A stretch of DNA of 64,000 nt from Deinococcus cellulosilyticus NBRC 106333 = KACC 11606 (GCF_007990775.1 NZ_BJXB01000007.1:124001-188000), one strand, 5' to 3'. Shown: positions 1 to 9,187, counted from the first letter of the stretch. The notes: a model not told the origin generated them from the sequence alone. A program made the numbers and translations.

Positions 1-1
1 G

Positions 2-754
2 GCCCTGAAGCGCAAAGTGCGCAACTACATCGACGCCCTCAAAGGAAACGAGGAGCGCTACAAGATTTACGTGCAGCAAGGGGCCATCCTCAACGAGCGC
101 AACATGCGGGCCTACAAGGAACTGGGGAAAGATCCCAAAAAGGCCACAGGGAAGGACATCTCAGACACCCGCAGGTGGATGTGTGACAACTTTTATGACA
201 TTCGCACGTTCGGGGCCGTGATGAGCACCGAAATCAACTGTGGTCAGGTGCGCGGACCCATCCAGCTCACTTTTGCACAATCCGTGGACCCGATTCTGGG
301 CATGGACATCCCGATCACCCGTGTGGCCCTCACCAACCCTGGCAAGAACACCGAACAGGTGGAAGGGAGTGAAAGTCAGGCCACCCACGGGACCATGGGC
401 CGCAAAGCTTACGTCCCATATGGACTGTATGTCGCCAAAGGTTTCTTTGTGCCCAGCTTTGCCACAGACACCAAATTCAACGATGAAGACCTTGAAGTGT
501 TCTGGCAGGCCCTGATCAACATGTGGGACCTGGACCGCAGTGCCTCACGCGGGATGACCAGTTGCAGGGGTCTTTACGTGTTCAGCCATGACAGTGCCCT
601 CGGGAATGCCCCTGCCCACAAACTGCTGGACCGCATCCAGATCAGGCGGCAAGACGGCACCGAAGCTGCACGCAGTTACAACGACTATCAGGTGGATGTG
701 CAAGGTGAAGGGCTGCCCAATGGTGTGACCCTGACTGTGCTGACCGAGGGATGA
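2..754 (+). CDS. cas7: Type I-C CRISPR Cascade backbone Cas7 (Csd2), 5'-truncated by window
   Basis: The reading frame is already open at base 2, upstream of a possible GTG at 17, so the N-terminus lies outside the window; about 40-50 residues are missing compared with the usual ~290 aa. The protein matches the Csd2/Cas7 subtype I-C family along its length: YDIRTFGAVMSTE, NCGQVRGPIQ, MGRKAYVPYGLY, DRSASRGMTSCRGLYVF and GNAPAHKL are all seen. In the type I-C effector, multiple copies of Cas7 coat the crRNA spacer. The gene is followed after 4 nt by cas4 in the usual I-C order. cas3, cas5 and cas8c should lie just upstream but are not visible. The family call is very secure. Confidence 0.96.
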   Translation, partial: ALKRKVRNYIDALKGNEERYKIYVQQGAILNERNMRAYKELGKDPKKATGKDISDTRRWMCDNFYDIRTFGAVMSTEINCGQVRGPIQLTFAQSVDPILGMDIPITRVALTNPGKNTEQVEGSESQATHGTMGRKAYVPYGLYVAKGFFVPSFATDTKFNDEDLEVFWQALINMWDLDRSASRGMTSCRGLYVFSHDSALGNAPAHKLLDRIQIRRQDGTEAARSYNDYQVDVQGEGLPNGVTLTVLTEG

Positions 755-758
755 GGGC

Positions 759-1349
759 ATGCAGGTGGTGTCCCTGTCGGCCCTGCAGCATTATCTGTTC
801 TGCCCCAGGCAGTGCGCCCTGATCCACGTGGAACAGGTGTGGGAAGACAACCTGTACACCGAAAGGGGCAACAGACAGCATCAGAAAGTGGATGTTCCCC
901 GCAGTGAGAAACGGCCAGGGGTGCGGCAGGAATACGCCATGCCCCTGTGGAGTGAAAGCCTGCAGCTCTCCGGGAAAGGGGACCTGATCGAATTCCTGAA
1001 AGACGGCACCCCTTACCCCGTGGAGCACAAAGTGGGCCGCAAACTCAAGTTGGCTGATCAGATCCAGCTCTGCGCCCAGGCCCTGTGCCTTGAAGACATG
1101 TTCCAGCGCCCTGTTCCCAGCGGGGCGCTTTTCTACCACAGCATCAGGACCAGAAAAGAGGTGGAATTCACCCCGGAACTCCGGCAACTCACCCTGGACA
1201 CCATTGACCAGACCCGCAACCTGCTGGAAAACCTCCTGCTTCCCAGAGCCCAGTACGATGAGCGCTGCACCCACTGCTCTCTGATCGACCTGTGCCTCCC
1301 GGAAGCCCACCAGGTCTTTGAACCGGAGGACCCATGCAAACCCTCCTGA
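759..1349 (+). CDS. cas4: CRISPR adaptation nuclease Cas4
   Basis: A 196-aa RecB-type nuclease with an iron-sulfur cluster. C15 (in CPRQC) and C170, C173 and C179 (CTHCSLIDLC) are the expected four 4Fe-4S ligands. GDLIEF (D75) and the PVEHKVG stretch (E89, K91) are the nuclease motifs, followed by the QLCAQALCLE helix. Cas4 selects and trims prespacers by PAM together with Cas1-Cas2. The ATG lies 4 nt after the cas7 stop, and the 3' end overlaps cas1 by 16 bp, which indicates translational coupling within one cas operon. The length is normal for Cas4 of type I-C loci. Confidence 0.96.
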   Translation: MQVVSLSALQHYLFCPRQCALIHVEQVWEDNLYTERGNRQHQKVDVPRSEKRPGVRQEYAMPLWSESLQLSGKGDLIEFLKDGTPYPVEHKVGRKLKLADQIQLCAQALCLEDMFQRPVPSGALFYHSIRTRKEVEFTPELRQLTLDTIDQTRNLLENLLLPRAQYDERCTHCSLIDLCLPEAHQVFEPEDPCKPS

Positions 1350-2347
1350 ACACCCTCTACATCCAGACACAAGGCACTTACCTGAATCTGGACCACGAAA
1401 CCATCAAAATCCAGCTGGAAGGACAGACCCGACAGCACGTTCCCCTGCACCACATTTCGGGGGTGTGCGTGTTCGGGAATGTGAGCATCAGCCCGTTTCT
1501 GATTCACAAGTGCGCCAGGGAAGGCAAAACCATCACCTGGCTCACCGAAACCGGGCGTTTTCAGGCCCGCACAGAAGGCCCCATCAGCGGGAATGTGCTG
1601 CTCAGGCAGGCGCAACATCTGGCCCTCAGCAACCCGGAGCAGACCCACCGAATTGCCCTGCAATTCGTGCTCGGGAAACTGCAGAATTCCAGGGCTGTCC
1701 TGCAAAGGCACAAACGCGATTACCCTGACTCGGAACTTGAAGCACCCATTCAGTCCCTCCAGAGCAGCATCCGCAGCCTGCAAAACTGCAGCCATCTGGA
1801 CACCCTGAGGGGCATTGAAGGAAACGCAGGTGCAGACTACTTCTCGGTCTTCCCTGTGCTCATTCGCAACGGGCAATTTCATTTCACAGACCGCAACAAA
1901 CGCCCACCCCGCGACGCCACCAACGCCCTCCTGTCCTTCATTTACGCCCTCCTCACAAGTGACTGCAGCTCAGCCATTCAGGCTGTTGGTATGGACCCCC
2001 AACTGGGCTATTTGCATGTGCTTAGACCCGGCAGGCCCGCACTGGCCCTTGACCTGATGGAAGAATTCCGCAGCTGGTTCGCGGACCGACTGGCCCTCAG
2101 CCTGATCAACCGCCAGCAAATTCAGCCCCAGCATTTCGAAGAACGGCCCGGAGGTGCAGTCCTGCTGAACGACACAGGCCGCAAAGAAGTCCTGATGGCC
2201 TACCAGAAACGCAAGCAGGAATCCCTGCTGCACCCTCTCTTCAAAAACCCCATCCCCATCGGACTGATTTTTCACGTGCAGGCCAGGCTCCTCGCGCGGC
2301 ACCTGCGTGGAGATCTGGACCTGTATCCTCCATACAGGTGGAAATGA
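1334..2347 (+). CDS. cas1: CRISPR-associated endonuclease/integrase Cas1, subtype I-C
   Basis: A 337-aa Cas1 starting MQTLLNTLYI inside the end of cas4. The metal-binding residues of the family are visible: E162 in GIEGNAGADYF, H228 in GYLHVLRPGRPAL and the acidic pair E243/E244 in DLMEEFR. With Cas2 it integrates new spacers at the leader-proximal repeat of the array that begins about 470 bp downstream. The full length and intact active site suggest that adaptation was functional. The stop is separated from the cas2 start by one base. Confidence 0.97.
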   Translation: MQTLLNTLYIQTQGTYLNLDHETIKIQLEGQTRQHVPLHHISGVCVFGNVSISPFLIHKCAREGKTITWLTETGRFQARTEGPISGNVLLRQAQHLALSNPEQTHRIALQFVLGKLQNSRAVLQRHKRDYPDSELEAPIQSLQSSIRSLQNCSHLDTLRGIEGNAGADYFSVFPVLIRNGQFHFTDRNKRPPRDATNALLSFIYALLTSDCSSAIQAVGMDPQLGYLHVLRPGRPALALDLMEEFRSWFADRLALSLINRQQIQPQHFEERPGGAVLLNDTGRKEVLMAYQKRKQESLLHPLFKNPIPIGLIFHVQARLLARHLRGDLDLYPPYRWK

Positions 2348-2348
2348 C

Positions 2349-2639
2349 ATGGATGTGCTCATCACCTACGATGTCAACACCCAGACCCGTGAAGGCCGCA
2401 GACGCCTCCGCAAGATCGCCACCGCATGCCAGAATTACGGCCAGCGGGTGCAGCTCAGTGTCTTCGAATGCACCATCAACCAGATGCAGCTCGAAACCCT
2501 GGAAGCAAAACTGCTTGGCATCATGGATGTTGAGCAAGACAGCCTCAGGATTTACGTCCTCAAAACAGGACGCGAGAAAGCCCTGAAGGTTTACGGACTG
2601 GACCACTATGTGGACTTCCAGGACCCCCTGATTCTGTAA
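2349..2639 (+). CDS. cas2: CRISPR adaptation protein Cas2
   Basis: A 96-aa ferredoxin-fold protein, normal for Cas2. It begins MDVLITYDVNT with the conserved first-strand Asp (D8), followed by GQRVQLSVFEC and a C-terminal FQDPLIL strand. It is the structural partner of Cas1 in spacer integration. I chose the ATG at 2349, one base after the cas1 stop, instead of an in-frame ATG 42 nt upstream, because the first strand of the Cas2 fold starts here. It is the last cas gene; a leader region and the array follow directly. Confidence 0.96.
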   Translation: MDVLITYDVNTQTREGRRRLRKIATACQNYGQRVQLSVFECTINQMQLETLEAKLLGIMDVEQDSLRIYVLKTGREKALKVYGLDHYVDFQDPLIL

Positions 2640-2816
2640 GTGCGAACCACAGGCACACGGTAAAATGCAGGGGTGTTCGCACAGAGCAAAAAGCTGCTCG
2701 GGTTGTTTGAAAACCAGATCGCAAAGCACAAAAACAGGCTCCAGGGAGGTCTTGCAAAGCAGGTTCGCGCAAAGCATAATAGAAATGCCGTGCAGGACAT
2801 TAAAATTCTGATCGCG
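2640..2816 (+). promoter_or_regulatory. CRISPR leader with array promoter
   Basis: This 177-bp stretch lies between the cas2 stop and the first repeat, on the side where repeats are perfect, so it is the leader. TTGCAA at 2752-2757 and CATAAT at 2775-2780 are separated by 17 bp. They predict transcription starting near 2787, about 30 bp before the first repeat. A perfect 8-bp inverted repeat, GTGCGAAC at 2640-2647 and GTTCGCAC at 2675-2682, begins on the base after the cas2 stop. It may be a transcription end for the cas operon or a protein site; neither is shown. Confidence 0.7.
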
Positions 2817-5030
2817 GTTTCTCCCAGATTCCTGTCTGGGAGCGGATTGAAACTTCAGGTTTTGCAGCACAACGGTGCTCTGGGTCTTGTTTCTCCCAGA
2901 TTCCTGTCTGGGAGCGGATTGAAACGGTTTGTTGTCCATGCCACCCAGACCCATTTGTTTGTTTCTCCCAGATTCCTGTCTGGGAGCGGATTGAAACTGG
3001 TGTCCACCCGTGACGCCGTGTACGACCCGAACGTTTCTCCCAGATTCCTGTCTGGGAGCGGATTGAAACCAGCACTCTGGGCGTCTTGCAGGAGGCGCAA
3101 TTGCTCCGTTTCTCCCAGATTCCTGTCTGGGAGCGGATTGAAACATCACTGGAATCCAGCAAGCCCTGCAGTGCTCCCTGTTTCTCCCAGATTCCTGTCT
3201 GGGAGCGGATTGAAACAGCGCTTGCGCTTGCCGTCTAAGCCCTTGTGATGAGTTTCTCCCAGATTCCTGTCTGGGAGCGGATTGAAACTCCAGAGCCCAG
3301 AGCATGGAGCGCCTGTCCGGTGCGTTTCTCCCAGATTCCTGTCTGGGAGCGGATTGAAACTCACGGTAGATCAGGCTGTTGTTGGTCAGGACGGCGTTTC
3401 TCCCAGATTCCTGTCTGGGAGCGGATTGAAACACGGCATCGGTGTACCGAAAAAACACCCCATCCGTTTCTCCCAGATTCCTGTCTGGGAGCGGATTGAA
3501 ACATCTGGTGCCGCCTGCCTCACCCGGAGGACGACTGGTTTCTCCCAGATTCCTGTCTGGGAGCGGATTGAAACCCGATCCACCGCACATCCCGGAAAAC
3601 CTCCCATGGGGGTTTCTCCCAGATTCCTGTCTGGGAGCGGATTGAAACGGAATGTTTGCCGAATCTGTCATATCTGAATTGTACGTTTCTCCCAGATTCC
3701 TGTCTGGGAGCGGATTGAAACAAATGAAAATTGCGAAGAGTCCTGAAAAGAATGCACCGTTTCTCCCAGATTCCTGTCTGGGAGCGGATTGAAACAAGTG
3801 CTCCTGCCATGTTTCACCTCCTTTTGGTGGTTTCTCCCAGATTCCTGTCTGGGAGCGGATTGAAACAGGGTGTTGTTGAACACCTTCACGGCAATGTCGG
3901 CCGTTTCTCCCAGATTCCTGTCTGGGAGCGGATTGAAACAAAAACTCCACCACTTGGACTGGGGCAGGGAAGTACGTTTCTCCCAGATTCCTGTCTGGGA
4001 GCGGATTGAAACGAGGACTGGGACGCCGCCAAGACTGGCGTGAAGCACGTTTCTCCCAGATTCCTGTCTGGGAGCGGATTGAAACACGCAGGACGTGATC
4101 GATCTGGAGCGGGCCTCGGATGGTTTCTCCCAGATTCCTGTCTGGGAGCGGATTGAAACGAGTAGGTCGCGCCGACCCCGGTCCCGAGCCGGACCGTTTC
4201 TCCCAGATTCCTGTCTGGGAGCGGATTGAAACGGTTGGCCTGCACGTGAAGTGGATGTGATCACCCCTGTTTCTCCCAGATTCCTGTCTGGGAGCGGATT
4301 GAAACTTCCACAACCTCGGGGTCTGCCACCACAGTGGGATGTTTCTCCCAGATTCCTGTCTGGGAGCGGATTGAAACCAATGTGTAAGCAGTCCAGCCAG
4401 AGTGTTTGGCGGTTTCTCCCAGATTCCTGTCTGGGAGCGGATTGAAACCTTTGTGGCCTGGGCAGAACTCAGTGTGCTGAAGTTTCTCCCAGATTCCTGT
4501 CTGGGAGCGGATTGAAACACCGTGCAGGTGGACGTTTACGCCCTTGAGGACCCCATGTTTCTCCCAGATTCCTGTCTGGGAGCGGATTGAAACCTTTCAA
4601 TCTGTTCAAGTGTGCCATCACGAGGCTCGTTTCTCCCAGATTCCTGTCTGGGAGCGGATTGAAACATCGGGGCGTACCACACCACCCTGAAAGGCATCCT
4701 GGTTTCTCCCAGATTCCTATCTGGGAGCGGATTGAAACCTGCAGACCGGGCCCCCAAAATCCAGCAGGTCAAGAAGTTTCTCCCAGATTCCTGTCTGGGA
4801 GCGGATTGAAACAACATCTGGGAGGATCAGACCTCTGGGCTCCCACATCGTTTCTCCCAGATTCCTGTCTGGGAGCGGATTGAAACCTGGCGTATGCCTG
4901 AGCATGGTGAGTCCTTCCGGTGGTTTCTCCAAGATTCCTGTCGGGGAGTGGATTGAAACGACGCTCTGGCTGCCGATGTGGCCGATCTGGGTGGTTTCTC
5001 CCAGATTCCTGTCTGGGAGCGGACTGAAAT
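2817..5030 (+). CRISPR. Type I-C CRISPR array, 31 repeats of 37 bp and 30 spacers
   Basis: I counted repeats starting at 2817, 2889, 2961, 3033, 3108, 3180 and so on to 4994, with spacers of 33-38 bp. The repeat starts GTTTCTCCCAGATTCCTG and ends GCGGATTGAAAC. Inside it CTCCCAGA and TCTGGGAG form an 8-bp stem around a 6-nt loop, giving the crRNA hairpin for Cas5 processing and a 3' ATTGAAAC-type end. Twenty-eight repeats appear identical. The one at 4702 has one G-to-A change, the one at 4923 has several changes, and the last (4994-5030) ends in GGACTGAAAT. Decay is confined to the leader-distal end, which fixes the polarity left to right. Confidence 0.98.
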
Positions 5031-5258
5031 ATCGGGGACCACCAGCAGATGCCTCCGGTGGAAGGATTCTCTCAGTTTCTTACATGAAAAAGCTGATTTT
5101 GCGAGCGAGCCCGAGGCACTTGCTGAAATCATAAAAATGCAGTCCAGACCACTTCCCAGCGTGAAGATTCTGAGTCCTGCCCAGCGCACCCTTGAATGCA
5201 GGTTCATGGTTTCACATATCTTACCGTTCTGAAAAAACTCGCCCTTTACACTCTGCCC

Positions 5259-6233
5259 ATGAAAGCACTGGGGATTTTTTTCTTGTTCAGCACAGCATCA
5301 GCAGCACCACAGCTGGTGACTTTGACGGGCATCCAGCATGAGTACCAGGGATACAACAATTGCGGCCCCACCACCCTGGGCATGTACCTGTCCTACTGGG
5401 GCAGTCCTCTGAGGCAACAGAACATCGCTCCGATCCTCAAACCCAACACACAGGACAAAAACGTCAGTCCGCAGCAGATCGTGAAGTACGTGCAGTCCAA
5501 AGGCTTCAAGGTGCATCACGGTCTGGCAGGCAACAGTGGAACCCTCAAACAACTGCTGGCAGCCAGAATTCCCGTGATGGTCGAAACCTGGATGGAAGAC
5601 CCCACAGAGGGCGGAATGGGCCATTACCGATTGCTGGTGGGCTACAACGACAAAGCGGGGCACTTTCTGGCCCACGATTCCTACCTGGGTCCCAACCTGA
5701 AGCTGCCGTACCGCCAGTTTGACCAGCGCTGGCAGGTGTTCAACCGCACCTTTCTGGTGGTCTACCCCAGAAGTCAGGCGAAGAAAATCGAGACCTTGCT
5801 GTCCTGGCGCACCTCCAGCATCAGGACCAGGAAGCATGCCCTGAAAGTCGCCCTGACAGAAACACGCAGCACTCCAGGCAACCCTTACGCCTGGTTCAAT
5901 CTGGGCAGCACCCTCACCCGCCTGAACAGCCCCATTTCTGCCCTCAAAGCATTCAGGAAAGCGGAGAAACTGGGACTGCCGGAACGCATGCTCTGGTACC
6001 AGTTTGAACCCTTCCAGGCGTACAGCCAGCAAAAACAGCCCCAGAAGGTTCTGCAACTGGCCCGTCAGGTGCTCAGGAAAGCCCCGGACCATGAAGAGGC
6101 CCTGTACTGGCGGGGACAGGCGCATCTGCAACTGAACCAGAAATCAGCAGCAAAACAGAGTTTCAGGCAGGCCCTCAAATTCCGTCCCACTTTTGGCCGG
6201 GCTCAGGAAGCCCTGAAAGGAACGGAGGGATGA
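5259..6233 (+). CDS. Secreted C39-like cysteine-peptidase domain protein with TPR repeats
   Basis: The N-terminus is a signal peptide (MKALGIFFLF...ASA, then APQ). It is followed by a papain-like C39_2-type domain: GYNNCGPTTLGMYLSYWG with the candidate catalytic Cys, then GGMGHYRLLVGYND with the His and HDSYLG with the Asp. The C-terminal third contains TPR-like helices (NPYAWFNLGSTLTRL, HEEALYWRGQAHLQLN). All three putative catalytic residues remain, so it could be an active exported peptidase; the substrate is unknown. No strong ribosome site is seen. An in-frame ATG at 5196 would add 21 residues and give a more basic signal-peptide start, so the start is uncertain. It stands alone after the CRISPR trailer. 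Confidence 0.75.
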   Translation: MKALGIFFLFSTASAAPQLVTLTGIQHEYQGYNNCGPTTLGMYLSYWGSPLRQQNIAPILKPNTQDKNVSPQQIVKYVQSKGFKVHHGLAGNSGTLKQLLAARIPVMVETWMEDPTEGGMGHYRLLVGYNDKAGHFLAHDSYLGPNLKLPYRQFDQRWQVFNRTFLVVYPRSQAKKIETLLSWRTSSIRTRKHALKVALTETRSTPGNPYAWFNLGSTLTRLNSPISALKAFRKAEKLGLPERMLWYQFEPFQAYSQQKQPQKVLQLARQVLRKAPDHEEALYWRGQAHLQLNQKSAAKQSFRQALKFRPTFGRAQEALKGTEG

Positions 6234-6331
6234 AGCTCAGGCCAGGTCAGGTCCACCTGGGCTTGTGTATGCAATGATTCAGACACACGAGAACTTCGGA
6301 TCAGGGATGGGGTTGGGGTTCAGGCCTCCTG

Positions 6332-6337
6332 TACAGT
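6332..6337 (+). promoter_or_regulatory. -10 box of leaderless AraC-family gene
   Basis: TACAGT ends 6 nt before the ATG at 6344, and no ribosome-binding sequence lies between them. A transcript initiated here would start at or very near the start codon. Confidence 0.5.
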
Positions 6338-6343
6338 GGAAAA

Positions 6344-7174
6344 ATGCTCAGACTGTCCCTGCCTTCCAGTTTCGGGGTGGCCACCTATCCCCCCGGAGCG
6401 ACCTTCGGCCCGAGGCACCTGCAGGATTTTGAATTCGTGTGGGTGCTTGAGGGCCATGCCCGGTATGTTGCAGATGGGTTGGAACACCCTCTGCCTGCAG
6501 GAAGCCTGCTGCTCTGCAGGCCATGCAACACGGATTTTTTCAGCTGGGACCCCATGCACCACACCCGGCACGCTTACTTCCATTTTCAGGTGCACCAGAC
6601 CCCCGACCACTGGCCTGTCATGGAGTATTGGCCTGTGGTGCGTTTGCTGGACGGCTCCAGTGTGCTCTCTCCCCTGTTTGAGCACCTGCTGGCCTGCGCG
6701 GAGACTGCCCCTGCAGAGCACCTTGAGCACCTCGTCAGCCTGATGCTGACGGCTTTTGTGGATGGGCACACTGCCACCAGGCGTTCACAGGAGCAGTGGC
6801 CCCGCACGCTGGAGCAGGTGATGCGGCACGTTCAAGTGACACTGGACACGGATTCCAGGCATGCTTTCTCGCTGGAGGAATTGTCTGGTGTGGTGTCGGT
6901 GACCCCGGAATACCTGTGCCGCCTGTTCAAAAAACACACAGGCCATGCCCCTCTGGAGTGGGTGCGCCTGCTCAGGCTGGACCGTGCCCTTTCGCTGGTC
7001 ACCCGCACCAACTACACCTTCGGTGAGATCAGTGACCTGATGGGGTTCGCGAGTCCCTTTCATTTTTCACGGCGGTTCAAACTGGCATATGGCCTCTCTC
7101 CCCGCGAGGTGAGGGAAAATGCCCGTGCAGGAAGACCTGTCCCTGCTTCACGTCTGGTGCTGGTGAAGCACTGA
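6344..7174 (+). CDS. AraC-family transcriptional regulator
   Basis: 276 aa. The N-terminal ~130 residues resemble an AraC cupin sensor domain (FEFVWVLEGHARYVADG, LPAGSLLLCRPC). The C-terminal ~100 residues are a double helix-turn-helix (FSLEELSGVVSVTPEYLCRLFKKHTG, then FGEISDLMGFASPFHFSRRFK with the family-typical GF...YFS-like run). It probably senses a small ligand, perhaps a sugar, and likely controls the oxygenase and TIM-barrel genes directly downstream on the same strand; that target is inferred from position only. The ATG follows a TACAGT box by 6 nt, as in leaderless Deinococcus genes. Confidence 0.9.
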   Translation: MLRLSLPSSFGVATYPPGATFGPRHLQDFEFVWVLEGHARYVADGLEHPLPAGSLLLCRPCNTDFFSWDPMHHTRHAYFHFQVHQTPDHWPVMEYWPVVRLLDGSSVLSPLFEHLLACAETAPAEHLEHLVSLMLTAFVDGHTATRRSQEQWPRTLEQVMRHVQVTLDTDSRHAFSLEELSGVVSVTPEYLCRLFKKHTGHAPLEWVRLLRLDRALSLVTRTNYTFGEISDLMGFASPFHFSRRFKLAYGLSPREVRENARAGRPVPASRLVLVKH

Positions 7175-7274
7175 GGTCAATTTCAGGCATGTTTTCCGAA
7201 ATCCGGGACATTCCTCCCGGATTGAAAAAGGGTCACAATGCGTTCATCCAACTTGTTGCACGCAGGAGGCCCCA

Positions 7275-8354
7275 ATGACTGTGACCCTCACACCCACCCA
7301 CCAGAAATACACCGTTTCTGTCGATGAATTTCGCACCTTCCGGGAACAGGGCTTCCTGGTGTTGAAAGGCCTGCTTTCCGAAGAAGAAGTCCTGGAACTG
7401 AGGCAGCACACCGAAGATTTGATGCAGGGCAAGCTTCCAGAGCAAACAGGCCAGGCAGCCAACTGGACCCCTGGCATGGAGACCGGGACCACCGAACAGA
7501 CCCTGGCTGCCCCTCCAGAACACCTCTCCCCAGAGGAAAAAGCGGCGTTTTTTCTGCGCATCCACATGCTGCACCGAAAGCTCTCCCTGCACGAGCGTTA
7601 CCTGCTGCACCCTCGCGTGCTCGATGTCCTTGAAGCATTGATCGGTCCAGATGTGCTGGCCCTGCAGAGCATGCTGTTTATCAAGGGACCGGGCAAACCC
7701 GGTCAGGGGTGGCACCAGGACAGCTATTACATCCCCACCGAGCCCGACACCCTGTGCGGGGCCTGGATCGCCATTGACGACGTGGACGAATACAACGGCG
7801 CAATGTGGTTTGCAAAGGGAAGCCAGCAGGAGCCCATTTATCCTCCGGTGTCCGGTCAGTATGGATTCGGGCAGCACAACCTGCAAGGCACCGTGGAAGT
7901 CGCAGGTGTGAGCAATCCCAATGACGAGGAAAACGACCTGTCGCGCATTGCGGACCGTTACGATCAGCTTCTGGTGTCTGCAAAGGCCGGGGATGTGGTG
8001 TTCTTCGGGGGGCACGTGCTGCACCGCAGCAAGAAGAACATGACCCTGGACCGCTTCCGCCGCTCTTTTGTGGGCCATTACTGCAATGCCAGATCCTTCA
8101 CCCAGTGGGGCGAAGATGAGACGGTGGGCCTCAAAGACCCCACCACGGGCATGACCAACAGTTCCCACATCCTGGCCCGGGGGGACACCCACCTGCCTTT
8201 TGCAAAACCCCGTTTTGGCACCCCCTGTGCAGCCCTCCTGAGCCCTGAAGAGCGCAAATCTGCGTCTGGAACCAGCACCCGCATGATGGGTGACATGGAC
8301 GGCGGCATGATGGGTGAGATGCCCATCGACCCGAACCTGAGGGACGACGATTGA
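7275..8354 (+). CDS. Phytanoyl-CoA dioxygenase (PhyH) family Fe(II)/2-oxoglutarate oxygenase
   Basis: 359 aa. A FREQGFLVLKGLLSEEEV opening, then the metal triad: H147-x-D149 in GWHQDSYY and H250 in GGHVLHRS, with basic residues (DRFRRSF) placed to hold 2-oxoglutarate. It presumably hydroxylates a small metabolite; the substrate cannot be read. AGGAGG precedes the ATG. The stop overlaps the next start as TGATG, so the two proteins are made together. The last ~30 residues, after the catalytic core, form a Met/Gly/Asp-rich tail (MMGDMDGGMMGEM) that is not part of the family fold and may be disordered or metal-binding. Confidence 0.88.
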   Translation: MTVTLTPTHQKYTVSVDEFRTFREQGFLVLKGLLSEEEVLELRQHTEDLMQGKLPEQTGQAANWTPGMETGTTEQTLAAPPEHLSPEEKAAFFLRIHMLHRKLSLHERYLLHPRVLDVLEALIGPDVLALQSMLFIKGPGKPGQGWHQDSYYIPTEPDTLCGAWIAIDDVDEYNGAMWFAKGSQQEPIYPPVSGQYGFGQHNLQGTVEVAGVSNPNDEENDLSRIADRYDQLLVSAKAGDVVFFGGHVLHRSKKNMTLDRFRRSFVGHYCNARSFTQWGEDETVGLKDPTTGMTNSSHILARGDTHLPFAKPRFGTPCAALLSPEERKSASGTSTRMMGDMDGGMMGEMPIDPNLRDDD

Positions 8355-9187
8355 TGCACCTCAAAACCTACCGCCATTTGTGGGGGGTCACAGACCCCCT
8401 TCCTGAAGCTTTTGCCCATTTTGCAGCACAGGGATACAGCGGAATTGAGGTCTTCCCGAAAATGATCGGGGATCTGAACCTGCTGCGAAACCTTGTGGAC
8501 CAGCACCATTTCGAGGTGATTGTGCAGGTGCTCACCGGAGTGGGGGCCACAGTCCCAACACCAGAAGCCCACCTTGAAGCGTTGAAAGCACAGGTGCGTG
8601 ACAGTCTCTTTTTCCATCCTGTGCTGTTCAATGTGCAGGGTGGACTCGACTGCTGGTCTGAAAGCGAACAGGACCGTTTTTATGAAGCGGCTCTTGAATT
8701 TGCAGCAACCCTCGACGTTCCTGTGGTCTTCGAGACCCACAGAGGTCAGCCCACCTTTACCCCCTGGACCACTGCCCGGATTTTGCGGACGTTCCCGGAT
8801 CTGCGCCTCACCTGCGATTTCAGCCACTGGGTGAATGTCTGCGAGAGGCTTCTGGAGGATCAGGAAGACCACATCCGGCTTGCTGCCCGGCACTGCATTC
8901 ACATCCATGCCCGGGTGGGATATGAAGAAGGGCCTCAGGTCACCGATCCCCGTGCCCCTGACTGGGAAAGGCACCTGCTGGCCCATGAACGCTGGTGGAA
9001 CTGGGTCTGGGATGCCAGACGGGAACAGGGGGCAAAGTGGGTCACCCTCACCCCGGAATTTGGCCCGCCCAACCACCAGCACACGCTGCCTTACTCTCAG
9101 GAACCCGTGGGAGACCTTCAGGAGATGTGCGACTGGATGGCCCACAGGCAAAGGGAACGCCTGAGTGCTCTGCTGCAAAGCAAGTGA
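8354..9187 (+). CDS. Sugar phosphate isomerase/epimerase-like TIM-barrel protein
   Basis: 277 aa of the xylose-isomerase-like TIM-barrel (AP endonuclease 2) superfamily. Typical strand ends and metal-type residues are seen: GYSGIEVF, VVFETHRGQPTFT, LTCDFSHWVNVCE, CIHIHARVGYEEGPQV and WVTLTPEFGPP. Members isomerise or epimerise sugars or related polyols at a divalent metal. It starts at ATG 8354 inside the stop of the oxygenase gene, so the pair works in one pathway, likely for a sugar or cyclitol under the upstream AraC regulator. The exact reaction is unknown. Confidence 0.85.
   Translation: MHLKTYRHLWGVTDPLPEAFAHFAAQGYSGIEVFPKMIGDLNLLRNLVDQHHFEVIVQVLTGVGATVPTPEAHLEALKAQVRDSLFFHPVLFNVQGGLDCWSESEQDRFYEAALEFAATLDVPVVFETHRGQPTFTPWTTARILRTFPDLRLTCDFSHWVNVCERLLEDQEDHIRLAARHCIHIHARVGYEEGPQVTDPRAPDWERHLLAHERWWNWVWDARREQGAKWVTLTPEFGPPNHQHTLPYSQEPVGDLQEMCDWMAHRQRERLSALLQSK

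Noticed and set aside
2241..4520. 759-residue open frame on the minus strand over the CRISPR array
   Set aside because: It is repetitive because it reads through identical repeats; many repeat-spacer units are 72 bp, a multiple of three, so the frame stays open by chance. Similar shorter frames occur on both strands of the array.
2817..5030. Self-targeting spacers within the window
   Set aside because: I saw no spacer that obviously matches another part of the window, but I did not compare all of them base by base, so no claim is made.
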